From Lachnotalea sp. AF33-28 (GTDB lineage: Bacteria; Bacillota; Clostridia; Lachnospirales; Lachnospiraceae): a stretch of 30,968 bases of DNA. Below the pieces are notes generated by a model, which did no database searches, was not told the DNA's origin, and saw only the letters and a list, made by a program, of their open reading frames with translations. The position numbers and the translations under genes are program-made. Shown piece by piece: positions 14,375 through 23,068 of this stretch (its first letter is position 1; each line of letters starts with the position of its first letter). Location of the stretch: NCBI RefSeq assembly GCF_003477885.1, contig NZ_QUEE01000004.1, positions 337,255 through 368,222 on the forward strand. Direction: 5' to 3'.

Positions 14375-14404
14375 GAAACGGCGTAGCTGCGGCTATGCCG
14401 TTTC
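14375..14404 (+). terminator. Terminator-like hairpin
   Basis: GAAACGGCGTAGC (14375-14387) pairs with GCTATGCCGTTTC (14392-14404) around TGCG, 13 bp with one G-U pair, followed by TCTATA. It lies 45 bp after the cytidylate-kinase-like stop. Confidence 0.65.
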
Positions 14405-14445
14405 TCTATACTATAGCAATTAACCTTCATTCTGCCGCTAAGGGG

Positions 14446-14474
14446 TTTCCCTTTGTATGATAAGGACGTATAAT
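14446..14474 (+). promoter_or_regulatory. Promoter of the M24-GH31 unit
   Basis: A perfect TATAAT (14469-14474) with a weak -35, TTTCCC (14446-14451), 17 bases upstream. It lies 26 bp before the M24-fold start codon. The poor -35 suggests that an activator may be needed. Confidence 0.5.
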
Positions 14475-14500
14475 GAATTCAGAAGAGGGAGGGAGTATAT

Positions 14501-15877
14501 ATGAGCATTGCATTAAGACCGGTCAAAAAGCCGGAGCTTATGAGGGCGTTACCGACCGTTTTAAAGGATGAAACCATGCTGGTAAGAAAACAGAAAGTGA
14601 TTGAGGGCATGGAGAGGTGGGGGCTGGATGTGCTGATCCTCTATGCGGATGTGGAGCACAGCGGCAATTTCGAATATCTGACAGGGTTTATCCCCCGATT
14701 TGAAGAGGCGCTGCTCATACTGCACAGAACTGGAAGGGTCTGCATGATTTTAGGCAATGAAAATCTGGATAAATGCAGGAGGTCACGCATCGACGCAGAG
14801 CCGCTTCTGTTTTCCGGCTTTTCACTTCCCAATCAGCCGGATGATTCGGCGGATGCGCTGGATGGGCTGTTAAGGAAGGCCGGACTGGCGCCGGATGAAA
14901 GTGTCGGCGTGGTGGGATGGAAGCTGATGGAAAAGAAGGGTCAGAAGGGGGAATGTGAATTTGATATTCCGTATTACATCATGATGGCGGTGAAGTCGGT
15001 TATGAACGGCCGGGGTTCGCTGGTCAATGCCGCCGGTCTCTTTCTGGATCCGGACTGCGGTGTGAGAATCACCGCTGATGCGGATGAGATCGCGCATTAT
15101 GAGTATGGAGCTTCGCTGGCATCCAACTGCGTGCAGGACGCGATGGATGCGCTGGCGGTCGGCAGAAGTGAGATCGAAACCGCCAATGCCATGCGCACGG
15201 ACGGCCAGAGAAATTCTGTGGTGACAGTCTGCGCATTTGGGGAGCGGTTTGTGAAGGGAAATCTGTATCCGTCGGGAAAGAAGCTTTCTCTGGGAGATCC
15301 CGTATCAATCACGGTGGGGATGAAGGGAGGCCTAAGCAGCCGTTCGGGATATGCGGTATATGAAGAGGGGCAGATACCGGTTCCGGCTTATATAGAATCC
15401 CTCGCCATGCCGTATTTTAACGCACAGAAGATATGGCTGGAGACGCTGCGCATCGGTTTGACCGGCGGCCAGCTCTATGATGCGGTGGAATCTGCACTGC
15501 CCAGGAGTGAATTCCGCTGGTATTTGAATCCGGGTCATTTTACCGCGGATGAGGAATGGACATCATCACCGGTGTATGCGGGTTCTAGGATACGGTTTAA
15601 AAGCGGCAATATGATACAGCTGGACATCATACCTAAAAAGCCGGGATTTGGCGGCGCCGGGGCGGAGGACGGTCTGGTGATGGCGGATGAGACATTGAGA
15701 CGGCAGTTAAGAAAAGAGTATCCGAAGCTGTGGCAGAGGATGCAGATAAGGAGGGACTATATCCGGGAGGAACTCGGCATCCAAATCGGCGAGGAGCTGC
15801 TGCCGCTCTCCAACACGCTGGCATACCATACGCCTCTGTTCCTGAACCGGGAGATGGCTTTTACCGCGGCAAACTGA
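14501..15877 (+). CDS. M24-fold (Xaa-Pro peptidase-like) protein, probably not a peptidase
   Basis: The 458-residue protein has a creatinase/prolidase-type N-terminal domain (about 25-190; RKQKVIEGMERWGLDVLILY, then EYLTGF) and a C-terminal pita-bread domain (DADEIAHYEYGASLASNCVQ onward). In active M24 enzymes five metal ligands follow the order D, D, H, E, E. Here the first pair is lost (DPVSITVG and LSSRSGYAV where DxG and SDxTR are expected). The His remains (NPGHFTADEE), the first Glu is Asp (IQLDIIP), and the last Glu remains (GAEDGLV). Two-metal catalysis is therefore unlikely. GGGAGGGAG precedes the ATG. The GH31 gene follows 43 bp later on the same strand, so a role with that glycosidase or its substrate is possible. 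Confidence 0.75.
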   Translation: MSIALRPVKKPELMRALPTVLKDETMLVRKQKVIEGMERWGLDVLILYADVEHSGNFEYLTGFIPRFEEALLILHRTGRVCMILGNENLDKCRRSRIDAEPLLFSGFSLPNQPDDSADALDGLLRKAGLAPDESVGVVGWKLMEKKGQKGECEFDIPYYIMMAVKSVMNGRGSLVNAAGLFLDPDCGVRITADADEIAHYEYGASLASNCVQDAMDALAVGRSEIETANAMRTDGQRNSVVTVCAFGERFVKGNLYPSGKKLSLGDPVSITVGMKGGLSSRSGYAVYEEGQIPVPAYIESLAMPYFNAQKIWLETLRIGLTGGQLYDAVESALPRSEFRWYLNPGHFTADEEWTSSPVYAGSRIRFKSGNMIQLDIIPKKPGFGGAGAEDGLVMADETLRRQLRKEYPKLWQRMQIRRDYIREELGIQIGEELLPLSNTLAYHTPLFLNREMAFTAAN

Positions 15878-15920
15878 CGGAACGAACCGGAAAAACGTAA
15901 AGAAGGAAGGAAATTAACAG

Positions 15921-18227
15921 ATGAAATTTACAGACGGATATTGGGTGACGAAACCGGAATACAGGCCGGAATTTGTGGAAGAGATCTATTGTGCTAAGCG
16001 GTATGGGGACGGGCTTAGGGCGTATGGCCCTTACCGCAGGATTACGGACCGGGGCGCCACTCTCAATATCGGGCAGATGACCGTCACGGTTACTGCTCCG
16101 ATGGAAAATGTATTGAAAGTGCATCTCGCAAACCACATGGGAAGCTACATAACAACGCCTGTTTATGAGCTATGCGGGGATCAGGAATTTCACGCCGCCG
16201 TGGAAACGGATCAGGACGGAGCCAGGATCATGAGCGGCAGTCTGGCCCTGGAGTTAAAAAAGGGCAGCCCGCAGCTTAACTTTCTGGCGGATGGCCGGCC
16301 GCTGACCAAGGCAGCTCCCCGCTCCACCTCCATGATGCATCATCGGGACGGGAAAAATTACCTGGTCACCGGCCTGTCGCTGGATACGGGGGAGCTGGTT
16401 TATGGTCTGGGCGAGCGGTTCACGCCATTTGTCAAAAACGGCCAGAATGTGGATATGTGGAATGAGGACGGCGGTACGGCCAGCGAAATCAGCTATAAAA
16501 ACATTCCGTTTTATATGACAAGCAAAGGCTACGGCGTATTCGTCCGCCATTCGGGCCGGGTCAGCTTTGAGGTGGGGAGCGAGAAGGTGGAAACCGTTCA
16601 GTTTTCTGTGGAAGGCGAGGAGCTGGAATACTGCCTGATCTATGGCCCCACACCGAAGGAGATCATCCTTAGATATACAGCGCTTACAGGCCGGGCGCCT
16701 TTGCTGCCGAAGTGGAGCTTTGGGCTGTGGCTGACCACTTCATTTATCACAGACTATGATGAAAAAACCGTCAGCTATTTCATTGACGGAATGGAGGAGA
16801 GGGGAATTCCGCTCCATGTATTTCATTTCGACTGCTTCTGGATGAAAGGTTTTCACTGGTGCGATTTTCAGTGGGATGAAGAGATGTTTCCGGATCCGGA
16901 AGGAATGCTTGGGCGTCTGCATGACCGCGGCCTGAAGGTCTGTGTGTGGATCAATCCTTATATCGCTCAGCAATCGCCGCTGTTTGAGGAGGGGATGAAG
17001 AAGCATTACCTGCTGATGAGAGAGGACGGCTGTGTCTGGCAGTGGGATATGTGGCAGGCCGGCATGGCGGTTGTGGATTTTACCAATCCGGAAGCCTGGG
17101 ACTGGTATCAGGAGAAGCTGAAGGCGCTGCTGGATATGGGAGTGGATTGCTTTAAGACAGATTTCGGAGAACGGATACCGGTAAATGTGCGCTATCATGA
17201 CGGTTCCGATCCGGTAAAAATGCATAATTACTATACCCTGCTGTATAACAGGTGCGTATTCCAGCTCTTAGAAAGAGAAAAGGGACGGGCGGATGCGGTG
17301 ATATTTGCCAGGAGCGCCACCGCCGGCGGGCAGCAGTATCCGGTGCACTGGGGCGGAGATTCCACCAGCCAGTATGTATCCATGGCTGAGAGCTTAAGGG
17401 GAGGCCTGTCTTTGATGGACAGCGGCTTCGCATTCTGGAGCCATGATATCGGCGGCTTTGAGGACAGCGGTTCGCCGGATCTCTATAAACGCTGGGTGGC
17501 CTTCGGCATGCTCTCTTCCCACAGCAGGCTGCACGGTTCCAGCTCTTACAGAGTGCCGTGGAATTATGATGAGGAGGCCTGTGAGGTGCTGAAGGCGTTT
17601 ACGAAGCTGAAATGCAGGCTGATGCCGTATCTCTATACCGCCGCCGTCCGTGCTCATCTGACGGGAATTCCCGTGATGCGGCCGATGCATATGGAATTTT
17701 GGCAGGACAGAAACTGCGCCTATCTGGACCGTCAGTATATGCTGGGGGACAGCGTGCTGGCCGCCCCGGTATTTTCGGAAGACGGTGAGGAGAGCTGCTA
17801 TCTGCCGGAGGGCACCTGGACCCATCTGCTGTCCGGCAAAATTGTGGAAGGTGGGAGATGGTTTACCGACCGCTACGATTATTTCAGCCTCCCTCTGTTC
17901 GTGAAAGATGGGAGCATCCTTCCTTTTGGAAAATGCGATATTACGCCGGATTATGAGCTGGCGGACCGGGCGGAGTACAGAGTATACGGCATTAAAAAGG
18001 ACGCTTATACGGAGATATGGGACAGTGACGGGCAGAAAAAGGCATCTCTGACCATGAAGGTGCTGGATGGAGCTCTGCGGTTTCGGATGGAGGGAAAAGA
18101 AAACGGACGCGTACTGTTAAGTGGAGTATTTTCAGTGCGGGAAGCTTGGAACTGTGAAACAGAGAGAACGGAGGCCGGCGTTTGCCTGATTCCAAAAAGC
18201 GGAGAGTTTGGCATCACCCTACGCTGA
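15921..18227 (+). CDS. yicI: GH31 alpha-xylosidase
   Basis: This 768-residue enzyme matches the YicI-type alpha-xylosidases (772 residues in E. coli), which release xylose from isoprimeverose and xyloglucan oligosaccharides by retaining hydrolysis in the cytoplasm. The nucleophile is in CFKTDFGE (Asp414) and the acid/base in HWGGDSTS (Asp480), the expected spacing (416/482 in YicI). Other marks are the N-terminal beta-sandwich with VYGLGERF, the (beta/alpha)8 barrel with FHFDCFWMKGFHWCDFQWD, and the C-terminal beta domains. No signal peptide is seen. The start has GAAGGAAGGAA upstream. It is the second gene of a unit with the M24-fold protein and ends 20 bp from the convergent ybaN. Specificity could extend to other alpha-glycosides. 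Confidence 0.92.
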   Translation: MKFTDGYWVTKPEYRPEFVEEIYCAKRYGDGLRAYGPYRRITDRGATLNIGQMTVTVTAPMENVLKVHLANHMGSYITTPVYELCGDQEFHAAVETDQDGARIMSGSLALELKKGSPQLNFLADGRPLTKAAPRSTSMMHHRDGKNYLVTGLSLDTGELVYGLGERFTPFVKNGQNVDMWNEDGGTASEISYKNIPFYMTSKGYGVFVRHSGRVSFEVGSEKVETVQFSVEGEELEYCLIYGPTPKEIILRYTALTGRAPLLPKWSFGLWLTTSFITDYDEKTVSYFIDGMEERGIPLHVFHFDCFWMKGFHWCDFQWDEEMFPDPEGMLGRLHDRGLKVCVWINPYIAQQSPLFEEGMKKHYLLMREDGCVWQWDMWQAGMAVVDFTNPEAWDWYQEKLKALLDMGVDCFKTDFGERIPVNVRYHDGSDPVKMHNYYTLLYNRCVFQLLEREKGRADAVIFARSATAGGQQYPVHWGGDSTSQYVSMAESLRGGLSLMDSGFAFWSHDIGGFEDSGSPDLYKRWVAFGMLSSHSRLHGSSSYRVPWNYDEEACEVLKAFTKLKCRLMPYLYTAAVRAHLTGIPVMRPMHMEFWQDRNCAYLDRQYMLGDSVLAAPVFSEDGEESCYLPEGTWTHLLSGKIVEGGRWFTDRYDYFSLPLFVKDGSILPFGKCDITPDYELADRAEYRVYGIKKDAYTEIWDSDGQKKASLTMKVLDGALRFRMEGKENGRVLLSGVFSVREAWNCETERTEAGVCLIPKSGEFGITLR

Positions 18228-18247
18228 AGATCAGGATGGATGTAAAT

Positions 18248-18673
18248 TTAGTCTTCCGGAGCGGGAACTCTTTTCTGCTGCTGCGCTGACTGCGGATTTG
18301 CATCTGCGGCGGATATTGTTTTTATGCCGAAGATGAAATAGAGCAGATGGAAGATCCAGACGGCGGACAGAATGATACGGCCCACAGGCACATGTTTCAT
18401 CATGATAAAACCGACACTCATCGTCAATGTCACGATGAGCATGATGCGAAGCTTTGTCCTGCGGGTCATCCCCCGTCCCTGGACATAGGACTCCAGGTTG
18501 TTTTTATACAGCTTTGTTCCGATGAACCAGGAGTGGAGCCTTTCCGAGCTCTTGGCAAAGGAGAATGCGGCTAAAAGCAGGAAGGGGAATGCCGGCATCA
18601 GCGGGAGCACCGCTCCGATGGCGCCTAATACGAGACCGATGCAGCCAAGAATTATGAACAGCAATTTTTTCAT
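18248..18673 (-). CDS. ybaN: YbaN-family (DUF454) membrane protein
   Basis: A 141-residue inner-membrane protein with the family's hallmark start KLLFIILGCIGLVLGAIGAV, LPLMPAFPFLLLAAFSFAKSS, then WFIGTKLYKNNLESYVQGRG, and a second hydrophobic pair around 75-120. The function of DUF454 proteins is unknown. It is the last gene of the four-gene operon, 33 bp after ygbA, with GGAGGAATC before its ATG. In other bacteria DUF454 genes are often found near respiratory or stress genes, which fits the CydDC-like and YgbA partners. The tail after residue 120 is polar and variable. Confidence 0.9.
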   Translation of the reverse strand: MKKLLFIILGCIGLVLGAIGAVLPLMPAFPFLLLAAFSFAKSSERLHSWFIGTKLYKNNLESYVQGRGMTRRTKLRIMLIVTLTMSVGFIMMKHVPVGRIILSAVWIFHLLYFIFGIKTISAADANPQSAQQQKRVPAPED

Positions 18674-18706
18674 GATGATTCCTCCGTTTCTTTTTGATCG
18701 AATATG

Positions 18707-19039
18707 TCAGCTGGTGGCTGATCCGGATACCGCCGTATACCAGATGTGGCGCATTGCGGTCAGCGGATGGTAAAGCATCATCCGCGGCCCTGAAAAGCGC
18801 ATCACTTCCCGGATTTTTTCCCGCATCTCGGGCTTATAGCAGTGCACCTTACAGCTGGAACAGAACGTTTTAGACTCCATAAACGGGCAGCGCGCGCTGC
18901 GCTGCCTGGCGTATTCCTCCAGTTTTGCACAGGATTCGCACAGGCCGCAGCCGCAGCGGTGCTTTTTGCGGCAGTAGAGGGCGATCATCTGTGATACCAT
19001 CTTCTGTTCCCATTCTCTTTTCTGTTCTGCAGTTTTCAT
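18707..19039 (-). CDS. ygbA: YgbA-type nitrous-oxide-stimulated-promoter family protein
   Basis: The 110-residue cytoplasmic protein has the full YgbA_NO pattern: an N-terminal EWEQKMVSQMIALYCRKKH, a cysteine cluster (HRCGCGLCESC), then RCPFMESKTFCSSCKVHCYK and the C-terminal EMREKIREVMRFSGPRMMLY, with HPLTAMRHIW. Nine cysteines suggest metal or Fe-S binding. In Enterobacteria ygbA is repressed by the NO sensor NsrR and helps recovery from nitrosative stress; no NsrR gene or site was recognised here. AGGGAGGG precedes the ATG. It lies 18 bp after the second ABC gene and 33 bp before ybaN, all on the minus strand, so it is very likely in one operon. Confidence 0.92.
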   Translation of the reverse strand: MKTAEQKREWEQKMVSQMIALYCRKKHRCGCGLCESCAKLEEYARQRSARCPFMESKTFCSSCKVHCYKPEMREKIREVMRFSGPRMMLYHPLTAMRHIWYTAVSGSATS

Positions 19040-19057
19040 CCGCTTTCCCTCCCTGAT

Positions 19058-20758
19058 TCATTTCAGACTGTTTCCAAGCTCCTGCCGTGAGACGCGGTAC
19101 ACCTCATCGGCGATTTTCATGGTGGATGTCCGGTGGGAGACCAGCACCACGGTCTTGCCGCTCCGTTCCTCATGCAGAGATTTTAAGATCACAGCTTCAT
19201 TCAGGCTGTCTAAATTGCTGGTGGGTTCATCCAGCAGTATAAACGGCGCGTCATGGAGAAATGCGCGGGCGAGCCCGATGCGCTGGCGTTCACCGCCGGA
19301 AAGAGTTTCACCCAGTTCGCCCACGGGCGTGTCATAGCCCTTGGGAAGTCCCATAATAAAGCTGTGCAGGGAAGCCTTTCTGCAGGCTGTGGCCACCTCT
19401 TCCCTGGATGCGTCCGGTTTTGCAATACGGATGTTATTCAGGATACTGTCATGGAAGAGATGCGTTTCCTGCGTGACAAAGCTCTGCATATTTCTTAGGT
19501 TGCCGGTATTGATCCGGTTTATATCGGTATCCGAGATTTCCAGGCGCCCCTTCTGCAGCGGCCAGAAACGCATCAGAAGCTTTAACAGAGTGGACTTGCC
19601 GCAACCGCTCGGTCCGGATATGCCGATCACGCGGCCTTGGGGAATATCCAGCGATATGTCCGAGAGAACGGGTATACTGCTTTCCTGACCGTAAGAGAAC
19701 GTAACATTTTTAACGGCCGCTTTTGTGAACGCAATTTCCTTCTGCCCCACGATGTCGGGCGCGGCCGGCGTTTCATCCAGTATATCCAGCACCCGGCTGC
19801 CAGCGGCAAACGTATTCTGCAGCGTGCTTCCCAGTCCGGCCAGGGCGGATACGGGACCAAAGGAGCTCATCATGGCGATGAACGGGATCAGAACGCCGTC
19901 AAACCCAACGGCCTGCCTGCGGTAAAGCAGGGCAGCCGCGGCCAGCATCAGCAGATCAAACAGCAGAATCAGAGTGTTGGTCCCTGCCATATTGATTCCC
20001 GCATGGTGCTTCTGGCGGGCTTCGTATCCGGACAGCGCATCCGTGCGCTCATCCAGGCCGCGCAGCCGCTCGTTTCCCAGGTTATACTGCATGATTTCCC
20101 GCAGCCCGCGCAGGCTGTCCAGCATATATGCGCTCAGCGCGCCGGCCTGCGAGCGCAGGGCCATGCCGGTATTTTTGGATGCTTTTGATACCAGCAGTGG
20201 GACCGCGATGCCGATCACCACATATGCGGCGGCTGCGATGAGCCCCAGCAGAGGATGATAGCTGCCAATGAACAGCACCATAATCAGGCTGGTAAAGAAA
20301 GCGATCAGCACCGGTGAAATAGTGTGCGCATAAAAAACCTCTAAAAGCTCGATATCAGAGGTGATGACGGATATCAAATCCCCTTTGTCACGCCCTTCCA
20401 GTTTGGCAGGACACAGCCGGCGAAGCGCCTGAAATACCTTATCTCTGATCAGTGCGAGCAGTTTGAAGGCGATATAGTGGTTGCACGCCTGCTCCCCGTA
20501 ACGCAGGAAACCGCGCAGCACAGCGCAGACACCGGCGGCCAGGAAGGCTGCTTTCATGGAAAGGACGGTGATGCCGGTGCCGGATGCGAGCCCCATGCTG
20601 TTTAGGAGGGCGGAGCCTCCCAGAACGGTGATGAAGATAGCGCATAGGAAGCCCAGGATGCCGAGGCTGACGGCCAGCATCATATAAAGCGCCAGCGGCT
20701 TTACGAGGCCTGAAAGCCGCCGCATGATATTGAAATTGCTCCTTGTCTTTGTGTTCAT
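19058..20758 (-). CDS. CydC-like ABC transporter, permease-ATPase fusion
   Basis: A 566-residue half-transporter: an N-terminal six-span exporter domain (from about residue 15 to 310) and a C-terminal ATPase with Walker A GPSGCGKST, signature LSGGERQR, Walker B FILLDEPTSNLD and the switch histidine in LVSHRTST. It is the second half of a heterodimer. In E. coli CydDC exports cysteine and glutathione and is needed for cytochrome bd assembly and NO tolerance. Similarity is at the level of the CydC-type exporter group, so the substrate is inferred only. The start is ATG at 20758, overlapping the upstream stop by one base (TAATG) with GGGAGGAC before it; a longer frame to 20887 is just the end of the upstream gene in another frame. 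Confidence 0.85.
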   Translation of the reverse strand: MNTKTRSNFNIMRRLSGLVKPLALYMMLAVSLGILGFLCAIFITVLGGSALLNSMGLASGTGITVLSMKAAFLAAGVCAVLRGFLRYGEQACNHYIAFKLLALIRDKVFQALRRLCPAKLEGRDKGDLISVITSDIELLEVFYAHTISPVLIAFFTSLIMVLFIGSYHPLLGLIAAAAYVVIGIAVPLLVSKASKNTGMALRSQAGALSAYMLDSLRGLREIMQYNLGNERLRGLDERTDALSGYEARQKHHAGINMAGTNTLILLFDLLMLAAAALLYRRQAVGFDGVLIPFIAMMSSFGPVSALAGLGSTLQNTFAAGSRVLDILDETPAAPDIVGQKEIAFTKAAVKNVTFSYGQESSIPVLSDISLDIPQGRVIGISGPSGCGKSTLLKLLMRFWPLQKGRLEISDTDINRINTGNLRNMQSFVTQETHLFHDSILNNIRIAKPDASREEVATACRKASLHSFIMGLPKGYDTPVGELGETLSGGERQRIGLARAFLHDAPFILLDEPTSNLDSLNEAVILKSLHEERSGKTVVLVSHRTSTMKIADEVYRVSRQELGNSLK

Positions 20759-22497
20759 TATACCGCGTCCTCCCTGGTGAAATGTTCCAGAGCCTGCTGG
20801 CTCATCCAAAGCTTTTCGTAGACACCCTGCTGTTTCAGAAGCGTCCGGTGATTCCCTGATTCCACAACACGGCCCCGATCCATACAATAGATGAAGTCCG
20901 TTCCGGTCAGATTGGCGAGCCGGTGCGAGATCAGCAGGACGGTTTTGCTGCCGGCCAGTTCCTGGATCTGTGCCATAATATCATTTTCACTCTCCACATC
21001 GATGTTGGAAGTCGCCTCATCGAAGATATAAACAGGGCTGTCATGCAGCAGCGCCCGGGCAAACGCCAGTCTCTGGCACTGGCCGCCGGAAAGATTGGAG
21101 CCTTTTTCCGCTACCGCCGTATCCAGGCCCTGCTGCTCATGCAGAAACTGCGCCAGCCTGGCCCTCTCCAGAACGGCCCACATCTCATCTTCCCCGGCAT
21201 CCGGACGGCCCATAGCCAGGTTGTCGCGGACCGTGCCTTTAAACAGGTAACTGTTATGGCCTACATAGGTGATATTGCGCGAAAGACTTTCCTGTGAGAT
21301 CCCAGAGAGCGGCAATCCGCCGATGCTCACTTCGCCCTCATAGCCGCGGATGCGCCCGGAAAGAAGCGCCGCCAGCGTGGATTTGCCGCAGCCGCTCTCC
21401 CCGGCAATGCCGGTAAAGCTTCCGGCGGGAAATTCCATGGATACATCTTTTAAGATCGGACGGTCTTCCGTATAGGAAAACTGAATATGGCTGCAGGAGA
21501 GGGAAAAGCTGTTTCCCGTCAGTCTGTCCGTTTTGCAGTCGGGTTCCGGAAGATCCAGCAGATGAAATATCCTGTCACTAGCCGCCATGCCGTTCATGGC
21601 GATATGAAAGTAGCTGCCCAGCTGGCGCATCGGCAGGAAGAAATCTGCGGACAGCAGCAGTATGCTCAGGCAGCCGACAAACCCCACATGTCCCGCGTAA
21701 AACTGGCTGACTGCCAGGATGATGCCCAATGCAGCGCCGCCGTAGGCAACCAGGTCCATGATTGTGATGGAGTTTAACTGCATCGTTAGAACCTTCATCG
21801 TGATGCGGCGAAAATTTTCGGCCTCTTTGTTCATTTCTTCATTTTTGATTCCGTCGGACTGATAAATTTTCAGGGTCGTCAGGCCCTGGAGATTTTCCAG
21901 GAAGCTGTCTCCCAATGTGGTATACTGATCCCAGTAGCGCGAGAGCAGCTTTTTGGCAAACGTCTGTACTGCGGCGATGGCAGCGGGAATCAGTGGAACG
22001 CAGATCAGCAGAACCGCGGCCGAAGGCAGATTGAGGAACGCCAGCACCGCAAACAGCGTGACCGGAGCCAGCATGCTGTAGAAAAACTGCGGCAGATATG
22101 CTCCGAAATAGGTTTCCAGCTGATCCACCCCTTCCACAGCCATCTGCACGGTTTCTGCCGTGGAGAGCTGTTCTGTATAGGACGGCCCCAGGCAGAGCAT
22201 CTTTTCGTAGATTTTGCGGCGGAGCACCTTTTTAACTGAGCGGGAGGAGAGATAACCTGCCCGGCTGGCCATATAGGAACAGAGAAAACGGACTGCGATG
22301 GAGAGGACTGTGGTCACTGAAAGACAGACTGCAGTCTGAGTAGTCAGCGCATTGTCCAGCAGCTTTTGCAGGAAGATGCTGACGGAAAAGATAATTGCGA
22401 TATTGCAGATCAGGCTGCACCATTGGAACAGGACATTCCTGGCTATGTATTTCTTTGAATCGTTTACTGTGCGGATCAGCCGCTTGTTGATCATCAT
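20758..22497 (-). CDS. CydD-like ABC transporter, permease-ATPase fusion
   Basis: A 579-residue half-transporter with a six-span exporter domain (about 15-320) bearing the CydD-type TTLKIYQSDGIKNEEMNKEA coupling segment, and a C-terminal ATPase with Walker A GESGCGKST, signature LSGGQCQR, Walker B VYIFDEATSNID and the SHRL switch. It pairs with the following gene. The ATG at 22497 has GGAGGT 8 bases upstream. It opens a four-gene operon (this gene, CydC-like, ygbA, ybaN). Two inverted-repeat operators lie 28-100 bp upstream. A drug or peptide exporter is the main alternative, because paired fusions of this type are widespread under TetR control. Confidence 0.85.
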   Translation of the reverse strand: MMINKRLIRTVNDSKKYIARNVLFQWCSLICNIAIIFSVSIFLQKLLDNALTTQTAVCLSVTTVLSIAVRFLCSYMASRAGYLSSRSVKKVLRRKIYEKMLCLGPSYTEQLSTAETVQMAVEGVDQLETYFGAYLPQFFYSMLAPVTLFAVLAFLNLPSAAVLLICVPLIPAAIAAVQTFAKKLLSRYWDQYTTLGDSFLENLQGLTTLKIYQSDGIKNEEMNKEAENFRRITMKVLTMQLNSITIMDLVAYGGAALGIILAVSQFYAGHVGFVGCLSILLLSADFFLPMRQLGSYFHIAMNGMAASDRIFHLLDLPEPDCKTDRLTGNSFSLSCSHIQFSYTEDRPILKDVSMEFPAGSFTGIAGESGCGKSTLAALLSGRIRGYEGEVSIGGLPLSGISQESLSRNITYVGHNSYLFKGTVRDNLAMGRPDAGEDEMWAVLERARLAQFLHEQQGLDTAVAEKGSNLSGGQCQRLAFARALLHDSPVYIFDEATSNIDVESENDIMAQIQELAGSKTVLLISHRLANLTGTDFIYCMDRGRVVESGNHRTLLKQQGVYEKLWMSQQALEHFTREDAV

Positions 22498-22524
22498 GAA
22501 TGTTGACCTCCGGGATTTTAAGAT

Positions 22525-22542
22525 GGTTAGAAATGGCTAACC
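22525..22542. promoter_or_regulatory. Operator 1 of the ABC-ygbA-ybaN operon
   Basis: GGTTAG-AAATGG-CTAACC is a perfect 6+6 inverted repeat with a 6-base spacer, a TetR-style geometry, 28 bp upstream of the first start codon. Confidence 0.75.
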
Positions 22543-22580
22543 TATTGGGCGAAAAATAGCCGATGGAATCGGCAGAATAG

Positions 22581-22596
22581 GTTAGAAGAAACTAAC
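22581..22596. promoter_or_regulatory. Operator 2 of the ABC-ygbA-ybaN operon
   Basis: GTTAG-AAGAAA-CTAAC repeats the spacing of operator 1, with centres 55 bp apart. The inner flanks of the two sites are themselves inverted over 10 bp (CTAACCTATT 22537-22546 / AATAGGTTAG 22576-22585), around a central GCCGAT-GGA-ATCGGC hairpin (22559-22573). TTGAAT on the minus strand just upstream may be the -35, so this site would cover the core promoter. Confidence 0.72.
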
Positions 22597-22674
22597 TCAT
22601 TCAATTTACTATATTTAGAGCGGAATGTCAAGCGATGATTTAAATGTTACCGGGATATGCGTTACATAATGCTG

Positions 22675-22864
22675 TTCACAGCTGTCGCAAACGTCCCGCG
22701 CAGAGCGGAGCAGAGTAGTCCTCATAGGGACACACACTCGCTCCGTGAAATGCGCAGCAGCTCTCACCAATCGCCAGGTTGATGACCTGTGCGCACATCA
22801 GTGCGCTTCCTCGTACGGGCTTTGCGGGATCCCTAAGAGGACTATACTCTGCTCCGCTCTGCGC
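22675..22864 (+). repeat. Dispersed palindromic repeat, copy B (most complete)
   Basis: About 190 bp bounded by inverted arms: the left arm at 22698-22730 and the right arm at 22830-22864 share an 18-base perfect block (GCGCAGAGCGGAGCAGAG) and a TAGTCCTC-A/T-TAGGGA block. The interior is hairpin-rich: CAGGT/ACCTG (22776-22790), and GCGCAC/GTGCGC. Its left part matches copies A and C, and its interior matches copy D. It fills the gap between the ABC operon and the CRISPR leader and has no convincing coding frame. Confidence 0.8.
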
Positions 22865-23068
22865 TGCTATATCGGCAATCATGAACAATAACGTCAACGA
22901 TGACACGTATGCTTGAAAATATTACTGGATTATATCTGAAAAGCTGTTATAATAAACACGTAGATTGAATTTGAAATATTATTGAATCGGAACAGATAAT
23001 GGATTTGTAAAACTATGATTGTGGTGCGGTGGACTGAGAAAAGCGGTTTGAAATGAGGCATATTTTTT
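22865..23068. other. Non-coding gap, no feature recognised
   Basis: About 200 AT-rich bases between repeat copy B and the CRISPR leader hairpin. No cas gene remnant, promoter of note or RNA motif was seen. A short open frame on the minus strand (60 codons) has no ribosome-binding site or recognisable sequence. Confidence 0.5.

Noticed and set aside
19637..20188. 183-codon plus-strand frame opposite the CydC-like gene
   Set aside because: It is antisense to the ABC ATPase/permease, which has complete Walker and signature motifs.
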